Notes under the pieces: model-generated | What the model was told of the DNA's origin: nothing | The model's database searches: none | What the model saw: only the letters and a program-made list of their open reading frames with translations | Part shown: positions 18,262 through 25,942 of the stretch, piece by piece | How the letters are laid out: each line of letters begins with the position of its first letter | Position numbering within the stretch: the first letter of the stretch is position 1 | DNA from: Streptomyces sp. NBC_00775 | Lineage (GTDB): Bacteria; Actinomycetota; Actinomycetes; Streptomycetales; Streptomycetaceae | DNA: 64,000 bases | Assembly: GCF_036347135.1 (NCBI RefSeq) | Contig: NZ_CP108938.1 | Coordinates: 3,968,001 to 4,032,000 of the forward strand | Reading direction: 5' to 3' | Translations under genes and position numbers: made by a program

Positions 18262-18924
18262 TCAGCCCACCGCGAGCAGGATGGCCAGCAGGATCGCCCC
18301 CGCGGCCGCGGGCGCCATCACCTCGTACGCCCATCGCACACTGACCTCGCCCTGCGCGCTCTCCTCGGAGGCCCTGGCCTCGGCCAGGTCACGCAGGTCG
18401 TCCATGATCTGGTCGGTCTGGGCGCGGGTCGACGCGGCGGAGCCGGGGGTCGAACGGCCGAACGAGGACGCGCGGCCACCGCCCGGGCCCGACGTGGCGC
18501 CCCGCGCCTGCTGCTTGGCCACCTTCTTGCGGGCGCGCAGCGAGACGGGGACCGCCCACAGCTGGTACTTCGTGCCGGAGGTGTCGACGACCTCGTTGGA
18601 GTAGCTCGAGCGCAGGGAGGCGACCTGGCCCCAGGGCAGCACGATGACGCGGAACGGGTTGCGGATACGCAGCCGGTCCTCGTTCGCGTAGACCGCGGGG
18701 CGCAGGGTGAAGGCGGACACCAGCGGGACGACGAGGATCAGCGCGGCGAGTGCCAGCCAGGGGGTGCGGCCGTGCCCCGAGGCCAGCGCGTCGATGCCGA
18801 GCCAGCCGGCGAGGACGAGCAGCAGTGCGCCGCCCGCGATACCGGCGGGCGACCGGTAGATCCGGTCCTTCGACTCGGGTCGCGAGGCGTCCGGTACGGG
18901 TGGCTGGTGATCCGGGGTGGTCAT
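18262..18924 (-). CDS. PH-domain membrane protein
   Basis: 220 aa from ATG at 18924. Two helices near residues 27-65 (GGALLLVLAGWLGIDALA; WLALAALILVVPLVSAF) lead into a bacterial PH domain (VYANEDRLRIRNPFRVIVLPWGQVASLRSSYSNEVVDTSGTKYQLWAVPVSL). A disordered Gly/Ser/Arg stretch and a final hydrophobic helix end the protein. Such proteins are common in actinomycetes with no proven function. The frame is open to 19014 through a repeat element, which I excluded. Confidence 0.82.
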   Translation of the reverse strand: MTTPDHQPPVPDASRPESKDRIYRSPAGIAGGALLLVLAGWLGIDALASGHGRTPWLALAALILVVPLVSAFTLRPAVYANEDRLRIRNPFRVIVLPWGQVASLRSSYSNEVVDTSGTKYQLWAVPVSLRARKKVAKQQARGATSGPGGGRASSFGRSTPGSAASTRAQTDQIMDDLRDLAEARASEESAQGEVSVRWAYEVMAPAAAGAILLAILLAVG

Positions 18925-18986
18925 GGCCCCGATTCTGCCGGACGCCTGCGGCGGGCTTGCGCGTGGTGGGGGTGCCGAGGCGTTTT

Positions 18987-19262
18987 TCGCCCCCGCCGCC
19001 CCTACCCGTCCCATCCCGTACCTGGGGGCTGCGCCCCCAGACCCCCCTAAAAGATTGCGCAGTTCCCCGCGCCCCTAAAAGGGGCGCGGGGAACTGCGCG
19101 AACGGCCCCCACCGGCCCGCAGCCAAAGAAACCGGGGCGGGCGGGGGATCGGGGCGAAGCCCCGCCGAAGGGGCGCGGGGAACTGCGCGAGCAACCCCCA
19201 CCGGCCCGCAGCCGACGAACAACCCACGGGGTCGAAGGGGCAGAGCCCCAGAAGGACCCCGG
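18987..19262. repeat. Composite palindromic intergenic repeat, copy B
   Basis: The left end (18987-19016) is the 30-bp end sequence shared with copies C and D. It is followed by a CTGGGGGC-TG-CGCCCCCAG hairpin and by a 19-bp-stem hairpin around GCGCAGTTCCCCGCGCCCC near 19056-19099. The 3' part repeats the GGGGCGCGGGGAACTGCGCG and CCCCCACCGGCCCGCAGCC modules, so two shorter units seem joined. No matching right end is present. Confidence 0.7.
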
Positions 19263-19275
19263 GGGTGTACAGCCG

Positions 19276-19287
19276 CTACGCGCGTAG
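19276..19287. promoter_or_regulatory. Predicted nucleoside-regulon operator, deoC
   Basis: CTACGCGCGTAG immediately followed by ATA, so that TAGATA (19285-19290) reads as a -10 box overlapping the palindrome. The GTG at 19301 begins about 4 nt after the expected transcription start, which suggests an almost leaderless mRNA blocked by a bound repressor. Confidence 0.75.
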
Positions 19288-19300
19288 ATATGCTCGGCTG

Positions 19301-20263
19301 GTGACCATGCCCACCACTGCACCCGCTGCACACGCACTCACGGACGTGACCGCGTCCGACAGCACGCTGCGCCGCTTCCTCCACGGGCTCCCCGGCGTAG
19401 ACGCGGTCGGCCTGGAGGCGCGCGCCGCCTCGCTCGGTACCCGTTCCATCAAGACCACCGCGAAGGCGTACGCCATCGACCTCGCCATCTCGATGGTCGA
19501 CCTGACGACGCTGGAAGGCGCGGACACCCCGGGCAAGGTCCGGGCGCTCGGCGTCAAGGCGGTCCACCCGGACCCGACCGACCGCACGACGCCCTCCACG
19601 GCCGCGGTCTGCGTCTATCCCGACATGGTCGCCACCGCCAAGGCGGCCGTCGCCGGCTCCGGCGTGAAGGTCGCCTCCGTCGCCACCGCGTTCCCGGCCG
19701 GCCGCGCCGCGCTGGACGTGAAGCTGGCCGACGTGCGCGACGCCGTCGCCGCGGGCGCCGACGAGATCGACATGGTCATCGACCGCGGGGCGTTCCTCGC
19801 GGGCAACTACATGAAGGTGTACGACGAGATCGTCGCCGTGAAGCAGGCCTCCGGGGCGGCACGCCTCAAGGTCATCTTCGAGACCGGCGAGCTGTCCACG
19901 TACGACAACATCCGGCGCGCCTCCTGGCTCGGCATGCTGGCCGGTGCGGACTTCATCAAGACCTCGACCGGAAAGGTCGCCGTCAACGCGACCCCGGCCA
20001 ACACGCTCCTCATGCTGGAGGCGGTCCGCGACTTCCGCGCCCAGACCGGCATCCAGGTCGGCGTGAAGCCGGCCGGCGGCATCCGCACCACCAAGGACGC
20101 CATCAAGTTCCTGGTCGTGGTGAACGAGACGGCGGGCGAGGACTGGCTGGACAACCACTGGTTCCGCTTCGGCGCGTCCTCGCTCCTCAACGACCTGCTG
20201 ATGCAGCGTCAGAAGCTGGCCACCGGCCGCTACTCCGGCCCCGACTACGTGACGGTGGACTGA
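19301..20263 (+). CDS. deoC: Deoxyribose-phosphate aldolase
   Basis: 320 aa from GTG 19301, or 318 from ATG 19307. There is no ribosome site, and the promoter lies so close that a leaderless start is likely. It cleaves 2-deoxyribose-5-phosphate to glyceraldehyde-3-phosphate and acetaldehyde. Class I aldolase features: LKVIFETGEL, the Schiff-base lysine in GADFIKTSTGK, and GVKPAGGIR. Acetaldehyde made here could be oxidised by the aldehyde dehydrogenase pair that follows after 6 nt. The operator at 19276 ties it to PNP, add and deoA. Confidence 0.94.
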   Translation: MTMPTTAPAAHALTDVTASDSTLRRFLHGLPGVDAVGLEARAASLGTRSIKTTAKAYAIDLAISMVDLTTLEGADTPGKVRALGVKAVHPDPTDRTTPSTAAVCVYPDMVATAKAAVAGSGVKVASVATAFPAGRAALDVKLADVRDAVAAGADEIDMVIDRGAFLAGNYMKVYDEIVAVKQASGAARLKVIFETGELSTYDNIRRASWLGMLAGADFIKTSTGKVAVNATPANTLLMLEAVRDFRAQTGIQVGVKPAGGIRTTKDAIKFLVVVNETAGEDWLDNHWFRFGASSLLNDLLMQRQKLATGRYSGPDYVTVD

Positions 20264-20269
20264 TCCATC

Positions 20270-21706
20270 ATGGCTTCCGCATTTGAGTACGCACCGGCGC
20301 CCGAGTCCCGCTCCGTCGTCGACATCGCCCCCTCCTACGGGCTCTTCATCGACGGCGAGTTCACCGAGGCCGCCGACGGCAAGGTCTTCAAGACCGTCTC
20401 CCCCTCCACCGAAGAGGTCCTCTCCGAGGTCGCCCAGGCGGGCGCCGAGGACGTCGACCGCGCCGTCAAGGCCGCCCGCAAGGCCTTCGAGAAGTGGTCG
20501 GCGCTGCCCGGCTCCGAGCGCGCCAAGTACCTGTTCCGCATCGCCCGGATCATCCAGGAGCGCTCCCGCGAGCTCGCCGTCCTGGAGACCCTGGACAACG
20601 GCAAGCCCATCAAGGAGACGAGGGACGCCGACCTCCCCCTCGTAGCCGCGCACTTCTTCTACTACGCGGGCTGGGCCGACAAGCTCGGCCACGCCGGCTT
20701 CGGTGCCGACCCGCGGCCCCTCGGCGTCGCGGGCCAGGTCATCCCCTGGAACTTCCCCCTGCTGATGCTGGCGTGGAAGATCGCCCCGGCCCTGGCCACC
20801 GGCAACACGGTCGTCCTCAAGCCCGCCGAGACGACCCCCCTCTCCGCCCTGTTCTTCGCGGACATCTGCCGCCAGGCCGGCCTCCCCAAGGGCGTCGTCA
20901 ACATCCTTCCGGGATACGGCGACACGGGCGCCGCGCTCGTCGAGCACCCCGACGTCAACAAGGTCGCCTTCACCGGCTCCACGGCCGTCGGCAAGGCGAT
21001 CGCCCGCCAGGTGGCCGGCACCAACAAGAAGGTCACCCTCGAACTCGGCGGCAAGGGCGCGAACATCGTCTTCGACGACGCCCCGATCGACCAGGCGGTG
21101 GAGGGGATCGTCACCGGCATCTTCTTCAACCAGGGCCAGGTCTGCTGCGCGGGCAGCCGCCTCCTCGTGCAGGAGTCGATCCAGGACGAGTTGCTGGACT
21201 CGCTCAAGCGGCGGCTCTCGACCCTCCGCCTCGGCGACCCGCTCGACAAGAACACGGACATCGGCGCGATCAACTCCGCCGAGCAGCTGTCCCGTATCAC
21301 CTCGCTCGTCGAGGCGGGCGAGGCCGAGGGCGCCGAGCGCTGGTCCCCGGCCTGCGAACTCCCCTCCTCCGGCTACTGGTTCGCCCCGACGCTCTTCACG
21401 AACGTCACCCAGGCACACACCATCGCCCGCGACGAGATCTTCGGCCCGGTGCTGTCCGTCCTCAGCTTCCGTACGCCGGACGAGGCGGTCGCCAAGGCCA
21501 ACAACAGCCAGTACGGCCTCTCGGCGGGCATCTGGACCGAGAAGGGCTCCCGGATCCTGGCCGTCGCGAGCAAGCTCCGCGCGGGCGTCATCTGGTCCAA
21601 CACGTTCAACAAGTTCGACCCGACCTCGCCGTTCGGCGGTTACAAGGAGTCGGGCTTCGGCCGCGAGGGCGGTCGCCACGGCCTGGAGGCGTACCTCGAT
21701 GTCTGA
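20270..21706 (+). CDS. Aldehyde dehydrogenase, full-length partner
   Basis: 478 aa. NAD(P)-dependent oxidation of an aldehyde, probably acetaldehyde from DeoC. All catalytic parts are present: PWNFPLLMLAWKIAPALATGN near residue 160, KPAETTPLS, the cofactor glycine FTGSTAVGK, catalytic Glu in TLELGGKGANIV near 265, and catalytic Cys in FFNQGQVCCAGSR near 300. It also ends with the family PFGGYKESGFGREGG. It lies 6 nt after deoC and overlaps the next gene by 8 nt, so the three are almost certainly one operon. It resembles the N-terminal half of the two-domain ALDH16 enzymes. Confidence 0.92.
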   Translation: MASAFEYAPAPESRSVVDIAPSYGLFIDGEFTEAADGKVFKTVSPSTEEVLSEVAQAGAEDVDRAVKAARKAFEKWSALPGSERAKYLFRIARIIQERSRELAVLETLDNGKPIKETRDADLPLVAAHFFYYAGWADKLGHAGFGADPRPLGVAGQVIPWNFPLLMLAWKIAPALATGNTVVLKPAETTPLSALFFADICRQAGLPKGVVNILPGYGDTGAALVEHPDVNKVAFTGSTAVGKAIARQVAGTNKKVTLELGGKGANIVFDDAPIDQAVEGIVTGIFFNQGQVCCAGSRLLVQESIQDELLDSLKRRLSTLRLGDPLDKNTDIGAINSAEQLSRITSLVEAGEAEGAERWSPACELPSSGYWFAPTLFTNVTQAHTIARDEIFGPVLSVLSFRTPDEAVAKANNSQYGLSAGIWTEKGSRILAVASKLRAGVIWSNTFNKFDPTSPFGGYKESGFGREGGRHGLEAYLDV

Positions 21707-22589
21707 GCAGAATCGTCTGAGCGTCTTCAAGACCTACAAGCTGTACGTCGGGGGCAAGTTCCCCCGCAGCGAGAGCGGCCGGGTGTACGAGGTGACGGAC
21801 TCCAAGGGCAAGTGGCTGGCGAACGCGCCCCTCTCCTCCCGCAAGGACGCCCGTGACGCGGTCGTCGCCGCCCGCAAGGCGTTCGGCGGCTGGTCCGGCG
21901 CGACGGCGTACAACCGCGGCCAGATCCTCTACCGCGTCGCCGAGATGCTGGAGGGCCGCAAGGACCAGTTCGTACGGGAGGTCGCGGACGCGGAGGGCCT
22001 GTCGAAGTCGAAGGCGGCGGCCGTCGTCGACGCCGCGATCGACCGCTGGGTCTGGTACGCGGGCTGGACCGACAAGATCGCCCAGGTGGTCGGTGGCGGC
22101 AACCCGGTCGCGGGCCCGTTCTTCAACCTGTCCTCCCCGGAGCCGACGGGCGTCGTCACCGTCCTCGCCCCCCAGGAGTCGTCGTTCCTGGGTCTGGTCT
22201 CGGTGATCGCCCCCGTGATCGCCACAGGCAACACGGTGATCGTGATCGCGAGCGAGAAGTCCCCGCTCCCGGCGCTCTCCCTCGGTGAGGTGCTGGCGAC
22301 CTCCGACCTGCCCGGTGGAGTCGTCAACGTCCTCTCGGGCAAGACCGCCGAGATCGCGGCACCCCTCGCCGCACACCAGGACGTCAACGCGATCGATCTC
22401 GCCGGCGCCGACGACGTACTGGCGAAGGAGCTGGAGATCGCGGCGGCCGACAACCTGAAGCGCGTTCTCCGTCCACAGCCTGTGGATTATTCGGAAACCC
22501 CCGGCATCGAGCGCCTCACGGCCTTCCTCGAGACGAAGACGGTCTGGCACCCGACAGGTTCCCTGGGCGCTTCCGGGTCGTCCTACTGA
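21699..22589 (+). CDS. Half-length aldehyde dehydrogenase-like protein without catalytic domain
   Basis: 296 aa. It aligns with the first 260-odd residues of aldehyde dehydrogenases (YKLYVGGKFPRSESGRVYEV near the start, FFNLSSPEPTGVVTVLAP, TGNTVIVIASEKSPLPAL). It then departs into a short tail and never reaches the catalytic Glu or Cys. The PWNF-type motif is replaced by APQESSFLG. Start ATG overlaps the stop of the full-length ALDH by 8 nt, which implies translational coupling. In two-domain ALDH16 the second domain lacks a catalytic Cys and helps fold and dimerise the first; this pair of 478 + 296 aa looks like that enzyme split in two. This is inference from architecture. Confidence 0.85.
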   Translation: MSEQNRLSVFKTYKLYVGGKFPRSESGRVYEVTDSKGKWLANAPLSSRKDARDAVVAARKAFGGWSGATAYNRGQILYRVAEMLEGRKDQFVREVADAEGLSKSKAAAVVDAAIDRWVWYAGWTDKIAQVVGGGNPVAGPFFNLSSPEPTGVVTVLAPQESSFLGLVSVIAPVIATGNTVIVIASEKSPLPALSLGEVLATSDLPGGVVNVLSGKTAEIAAPLAAHQDVNAIDLAGADDVLAKELEIAAADNLKRVLRPQPVDYSETPGIERLTAFLETKTVWHPTGSLGASGSSY

Positions 22590-22632
22590 GGTTTCGGGGC
22601 CCCGATCAGTGTCCCCGGGGCCCCGTTCACGG

Positions 22633-22674
22633 GAGAGCCGCGCTTCCCCTCCGTCCAGGGGGAGCGCGGCTCTC
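22633..22674. terminator. Hairpin terminator after the deoC-aldehyde dehydrogenase operon
   Basis: GAGAGCCGCGCTTCCCC pairs with GGGGAGCGCGGCTCTC (one bulge), loop about 9 nt. It lies in the convergent gap with the small secreted protein gene. Confidence 0.8.
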
Positions 22675-22691
22675 TCATGTCACCGCCCGGT

Positions 22692-23099
22692 TCAGTGCAG
22701 CAGCCCCGCCGCCTGCCCCAGCACCGGGATGCTGCCCACCGACGGCGCCTGCGCCAGCGGACCCGTCAGCGCCTGCGAGGTGAGCGGCTTGAAGTCGGCG
22801 AGCTGGGTGCCGACGCCGTTGTCGAGCGGGTCGACCCCGGTGCCCGCCAGCGGATTGGGTTTGAGGGCCTCGATAGGCCCGGTGACATAACCCACCGTGC
22901 CGGTGAGGGCCTGGAGCCCCGCCTGCGGGTCGATGTTGCCCAGCGAGGTGGGCCGGGTGCGCATGACGTCCACGACGGGGTCCGTGTCCGCGACGGCCGG
23001 TGCGGCCGCGGCCGCACCGGCAGCGACCACACCGACCGCGGCGGCGATACGCGCGGTCGTGCGGGCCATGGTGGTCAGCTGGGCTGCGTGTCGCGCCAT
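22692..23099 (-). CDS. Small secreted protein, Pro/Gly/Leu-rich
   Basis: 135 aa from ATG at 23099, preceded by GAGGAAAACCTG. A Sec-type signal peptide (TTARIAAAVGVVAAGAAAAAPAVA, cleavage near ADT) leads a short mature chain rich in Leu, Pro, Gly and Thr without cysteine or known motif, ending VGSIPVLGQAAGLLH. Its architecture resembles the secreted protein at 29450. Function unknown; it may be a wall- or surface-associated structural peptide. Confidence 0.78.
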   Translation of the reverse strand: MARHAAQLTTMARTTARIAAAVGVVAAGAAAAAPAVADTDPVVDVMRTRPTSLGNIDPQAGLQALTGTVGYVTGPIEALKPNPLAGTGVDPLDNGVGTQLADFKPLTSQALTGPLAQAPSVGSIPVLGQAAGLLH

Positions 23100-23287
23100 C
23101 AGGTTTTCCTCTTCGGGGTCTTCGGGTCTTCGGGGTCTTCAGGGGTCTTCGTGGCCTTCGGGGAGCCGAGAGCAACTGGAGTGACACGCAGAGTAGTTGA
23201 AGCGGCCCGACTTCAGGGCCGTTCGGGCGGCGGATTCGCCTGTGCGGGTCAACAGACATATCAGCGCCAGTCCCAGGGGAGGGGATA

Positions 23288-23986
23288 ATGTCCTGGACGC
23301 GTCCGATGCGTGGCGAAACCAGGTCGATTCACAGAAGGTACAGAGAATTGGGTTCCCATCCCCCGATACCCACCCGCGTGGTGCTGCTCTGCGGCCCCTC
23401 CGGCTCTGGAAAGTCCCTTCTCGCGGCCGATTCCGGGCTGCCCGTGCTCCGCCTCGACGACTTCTACAAGGAGGGCACGGACCCGACACTGCCGCAGGTG
23501 GAGGGCAGCGCGGACATCGACTGGGACCACCCGCTGTCCTGGGACGCCGACACGGCGGTCGCCGCGATCGAGGAGCTGTGCCGTACGGGGCGAACGACCA
23601 TCCCCGTGTACGACATCTCGCTGAGCGCCCGTACCGGCACGGAGTCGCTGCGCATCGAGCGGACCCCGCTGTTCATCGCGGAGGGCATCTTCGCCGCCGA
23701 GATCGTCGAGCGCTGCCGCGAGTTGGGGGTGCTGGCCGACGCGCTGTGCCTGTCACGCGGCCCGGTCACCACCTTCCGCCGCCGCTTCCTGCGGGATCTG
23801 AAGGAGGGCCGCAAGTCGGTGCCCTTCCTGCTGCGGCGCGGCTGGCGACTGATGCGCGCCGAGCGCTCCATCGTGGCCCGTCAGGCCGCCCTGGGCGCCC
23901 ACCCCTGCGACAAGGACGAGGCCCTGGGCCGCCTGACCGCGGCGGCCGCCGGACGCCGCGCGGCTCCGCGCACCACGGCGGCGTAA
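23288..23986 (+). CDS. Uridine kinase-like P-loop kinase
   Basis: 232 aa. The P-loop GPSGSGKSLLA is near residue 36, followed by LPVLRLDDFYKEGTDPTLP, the Asp-Asp-Phe-Tyr pattern of uridine kinase/phosphoribulokinase-type enzymes. Later come DIDWDHPLSWD, YDISLSART and FIAEGIFAAEI. It should phosphorylate uridine or cytidine with a nucleoside triphosphate, fitting the nucleoside-salvage neighbourhood, though no copy of the palindrome precedes it. The ATG at 23288 is the first good start; an internal TTG (LGSHPP) is possible. Confidence 0.85.
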   Translation: MSWTRPMRGETRSIHRRYRELGSHPPIPTRVVLLCGPSGSGKSLLAADSGLPVLRLDDFYKEGTDPTLPQVEGSADIDWDHPLSWDADTAVAAIEELCRTGRTTIPVYDISLSARTGTESLRIERTPLFIAEGIFAAEIVERCRELGVLADALCLSRGPVTTFRRRFLRDLKEGRKSVPFLLRRGWRLMRAERSIVARQAALGAHPCDKDEALGRLTAAAAGRRAAPRTTAA

Positions 23987-24000
23987 CCGGGTAAGCGAAC

Positions 24001-24049
24001 AACGAGAAAGGTCCAGGCAGACCCCCCGTCCGCCTGGACCTCGCTCGTT
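24001..24049. terminator. Hairpin terminator between uridine kinase and sigQ
   Basis: Inner stem GGTCCAGGC / GCCTGGACC (24010-24040) with flanking AACGAG / CTCGTT that can extend it. Downstream sequence is T- and C-rich. Confidence 0.75.
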
Positions 24050-24175
24050 TCCCCCGTGCTCCCCCGAAGTCCCCCGTGACCCCGTTGGTTCCCCCCGGTA
24101 CTGCTCCCCCGTACTAGCTGTACTGCCGGTACTGCCTGTACTGCATTCCCCTTGTTTCCCCGTTCCCCCAGACCT
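24050..24175. repeat. Low-complexity region downstream of sigQ
   Basis: Repeated CCCCCGTG-type units (24050-24115), followed by GTACTGC or close variants at least four times (24098-24145). No gene. The same ACGGGGGA unit (opposite strand) recurs inside the 5' part of sigQ. Confidence 0.6.
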
Positions 24176-24937
24176 TCAGGCGACAAGCTCCCCGAAGGAC
24201 TCCTCCTCGTCACGGCCGAAGCTGAGGACCTCGTCCTCGCGCATCCGGCGCAACGACCGCCAGATGCTCGACTTCACCGTGCCGACACTGATGTCGAGGA
24301 TCTCCGCGATCTCCGGGTCGGTGCGGCCCTCGTAGTAACGGAGGACCAGCATCGTGCGCTGGAGTTCGGGCAGCCGGGCCAGCGCCTGCCACAGCACGGC
24401 GCGCAGCTCGGTGCCGCGCATCGCGTCCGTGTCACCGGCGGTCTCCGGCAGTTCCTCGGTCGGGTACTCGTTCAGCTTGCGGCGGCGCCACGCGCTGATG
24501 TGCAGATTGGTCATGGTGCGGCGGAGGTAGCCCCCGACCGCGGCCTTGTCGCTGATCCGGTCCCAGGCCTTGTACGTCGAGAACAGCGCGCTCTGCAGCA
24601 GGTCCTCGGCCTCGAAGCGGTCACCGGTCAGGTGGTAGGCGGTTGCGTACAGGGAGGCGCGGCGCTCCTGGACGTAGGCGGTGAACTCCGCCTCCGACAC
24701 CGAGCGACGCTCCCCCGTGACCTCCCCGTACGCGGCTCCCCCGTGAGCCCGGTCCCCCGTACCGTTCTCCCCCGTGCGTGCGTCAACCACCGTCATGTAC
24801 GCGGTGTGCTGACGCCCGGCGCCGCGAGCGCACCCCCGCCCGCTCACGGCACCGGACTTCTCCGTGCCCCGGGTGACGTCGTGGAGCCGCGTGACAACTG
24901 CAACTGCGCTAGTGCTGGTGCTGTGCAGCGTGTTCAT
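24176..24937 (-). CDS. sigQ: ECF RNA polymerase sigma factor SigQ
   Basis: About 253 aa from ATG at 24937 (GGGGGG upstream); an in-frame ATG at 24799 lacks a ribosome site but would remove a low-complexity head. Region 2 is YATAYHLTGDRFEAEDLLQSALFSTY, region 4 LPELQRTMLVLRYYEGRTDPEIAEILDISVGTVKSSIWRSLRRM, in SigE-family style. Its divergent position beside afsQ1-afsQ2 is that of S. coelicolor sigQ, whose transcription AfsQ1 activates. The first 80 residues are Gly/Thr/Arg-rich and coded by ACGGGGGA repeats. An exact match to the AfsQ1 box sits upstream at 25075. Confidence 0.88.
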   Translation of the reverse strand: MNTLHSTSTSAVAVVTRLHDVTRGTEKSGAVSGRGCARGAGRQHTAYMTVVDARTGENGTGDRAHGGAAYGEVTGERRSVSEAEFTAYVQERRASLYATAYHLTGDRFEAEDLLQSALFSTYKAWDRISDKAAVGGYLRRTMTNLHISAWRRRKLNEYPTEELPETAGDTDAMRGTELRAVLWQALARLPELQRTMLVLRYYEGRTDPEIAEILDISVGTVKSSIWRSLRRMREDEVLSFGRDEEESFGELVA

Positions 24938-25264
24938 CTCGCGCCCCCCGTCGTGGAGTCCCGGTTCTTCGGTTCGTACCGCTTGTTCCGCTTGTTGTTC
25001 TGTTTGTTCCGCGGTGCTTCCTTGCTTGTGTCGAAAAGCTTGCCCGGGCCACTTCATGGCCGTGTCCGCCGACTGTCACAGACCTGTCACAGCGCCCATC
25101 CGCAGGCGCGCCACAGCGCGATCACAGAGAAGAGCGGTACGACTACGCAGATGACCACTCGGGGGCCCACTTCCCCGCGGGAGAGGCCTTCCTTCTGTGC
25201 GGGAGATGGGTGGGAGCGCTCCAACGGTCGATACCCGGCCATGACATGGGCCAGAATGACGTCC
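24938..25264. other. Divergent sigQ-afsQ1 control region
   Basis: 327 nt without a gene, carrying both promoters and the predicted AfsQ1 site. Near 24980-25030 the leftward strand is rich in GAACAAAC-type direct repeats. Confidence 0.7.
25075..25090. promoter_or_regulatory. Predicted AfsQ1-binding site
   Basis: GTCACAGACCTGTCAC fits the published AfsQ1 consensus GTnAC-n6-GTnAC exactly. It is a direct repeat of two half-sites between sigQ and afsQ1, where AfsQ1 is known to bind in S. coelicolor. Confidence 0.8.
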
Positions 25265-25942
25265 GTGCCTTCCCTGTTGCTGATCGAGGACGACGACGCC
25301 ATCCGGACGGCCCTGGAGCTCTCACTGACGCGCCAGGGACACCGCGTGGCCACCGCTGCCACCGGTGAGGACGGTCTGAAGCTGTTGCGCGAGCAGCGGC
25401 CCGATCTGATCGTCCTCGACGTGATGCTGCCCGGCATCGACGGATTCGAGGTGTGCCGGCGCATCCGGCGCACCGACCAGCTGCCGATCATTCTGCTGAC
25501 CGCGCGCAGCGACGACATCGACGTCGTGGTCGGGCTTGAGTCCGGCGCCGACGACTATGTCGTCAAGCCCGTGCAGGGCCGGGTGCTCGACGCCCGGATC
25601 CGTGCCGTGCTGCGGCGTGGTGAGCGCGAGGCGAACGACTCGGCGACGTTCGGTTCGCTGGTCATCGACCGTGCCGCGATGACGGTCACCAAGAACGGCG
25701 AGGATCTGCAACTGACGCCCACCGAGCTGCGGTTGCTCCTGGAGCTGAGCCGCCGGCCCGGACAGGCGCTGTCCCGCCAGCAGTTGCTGCGTCTGGTGTG
25801 GGAGCACGACTACCTCGGCGACTCGCGTCTGGTGGACGCGTGTGTGCAGCGCCTGCGCGCGAAGGTCGAGGACGTGCCGTCCTCACCCACCCTGATCCGC
25901 ACGGTGCGCGGCGTCGGCTACCGGCTGGACAATCCTCAGTGA
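25265..25942 (+). CDS. afsQ1: Response regulator AfsQ1
   Basis: 225 aa from GTG at 25265, equal to known AfsQ1; an ATG three codons earlier is possible. OmpR/PhoB type: receiver with acidic LLIEDDD, phosphoacceptor Asp52 in LIVLDVMLPG, Thr in LLTARS and Lys in DYVVKPVQGR. The C-terminal winged helix includes LQLTPTELRLLLELSRRPGQALSRQQLLRLVW and RVDACVQRLRAKV-type helices. AfsQ1 links nitrogen status (glutamate) to antibiotic and morphogenesis genes. It overlaps afsQ2 by 4 nt (GTGA). The long open frame upstream to 24152 is antisense to sigQ and is not coding. Confidence 0.95.
   Translation: MPSLLLIEDDDAIRTALELSLTRQGHRVATAATGEDGLKLLREQRPDLIVLDVMLPGIDGFEVCRRIRRTDQLPIILLTARSDDIDVVVGLESGADDYVVKPVQGRVLDARIRAVLRRGEREANDSATFGSLVIDRAAMTVTKNGEDLQLTPTELRLLLELSRRPGQALSRQQLLRLVWEHDYLGDSRLVDACVQRLRAKVEDVPSSPTLIRTVRGVGYRLDNPQ

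Larger units (their letters stand above)
18925..19300. other. Gene-free stretch: composite repeat plus deoC control region
   Basis: From 18987 to about 19262 it is filled by repeat copy B. The last 40 nt hold the deoC operator and promoter. Confidence 0.7.

Noticed and set aside
18389..21730. 1113-codon leftward frame antisense to deoC and the aldehyde dehydrogenase
   Set aside because: Typical GC-bias shadow; no start region or motif, while the sense strand holds clear genes.
24152..25264. N-terminal extension of the AfsQ1 frame
   Set aside because: Antisense to sigQ and its control region; known AfsQ1 begins at the receiver domain, 225 aa.
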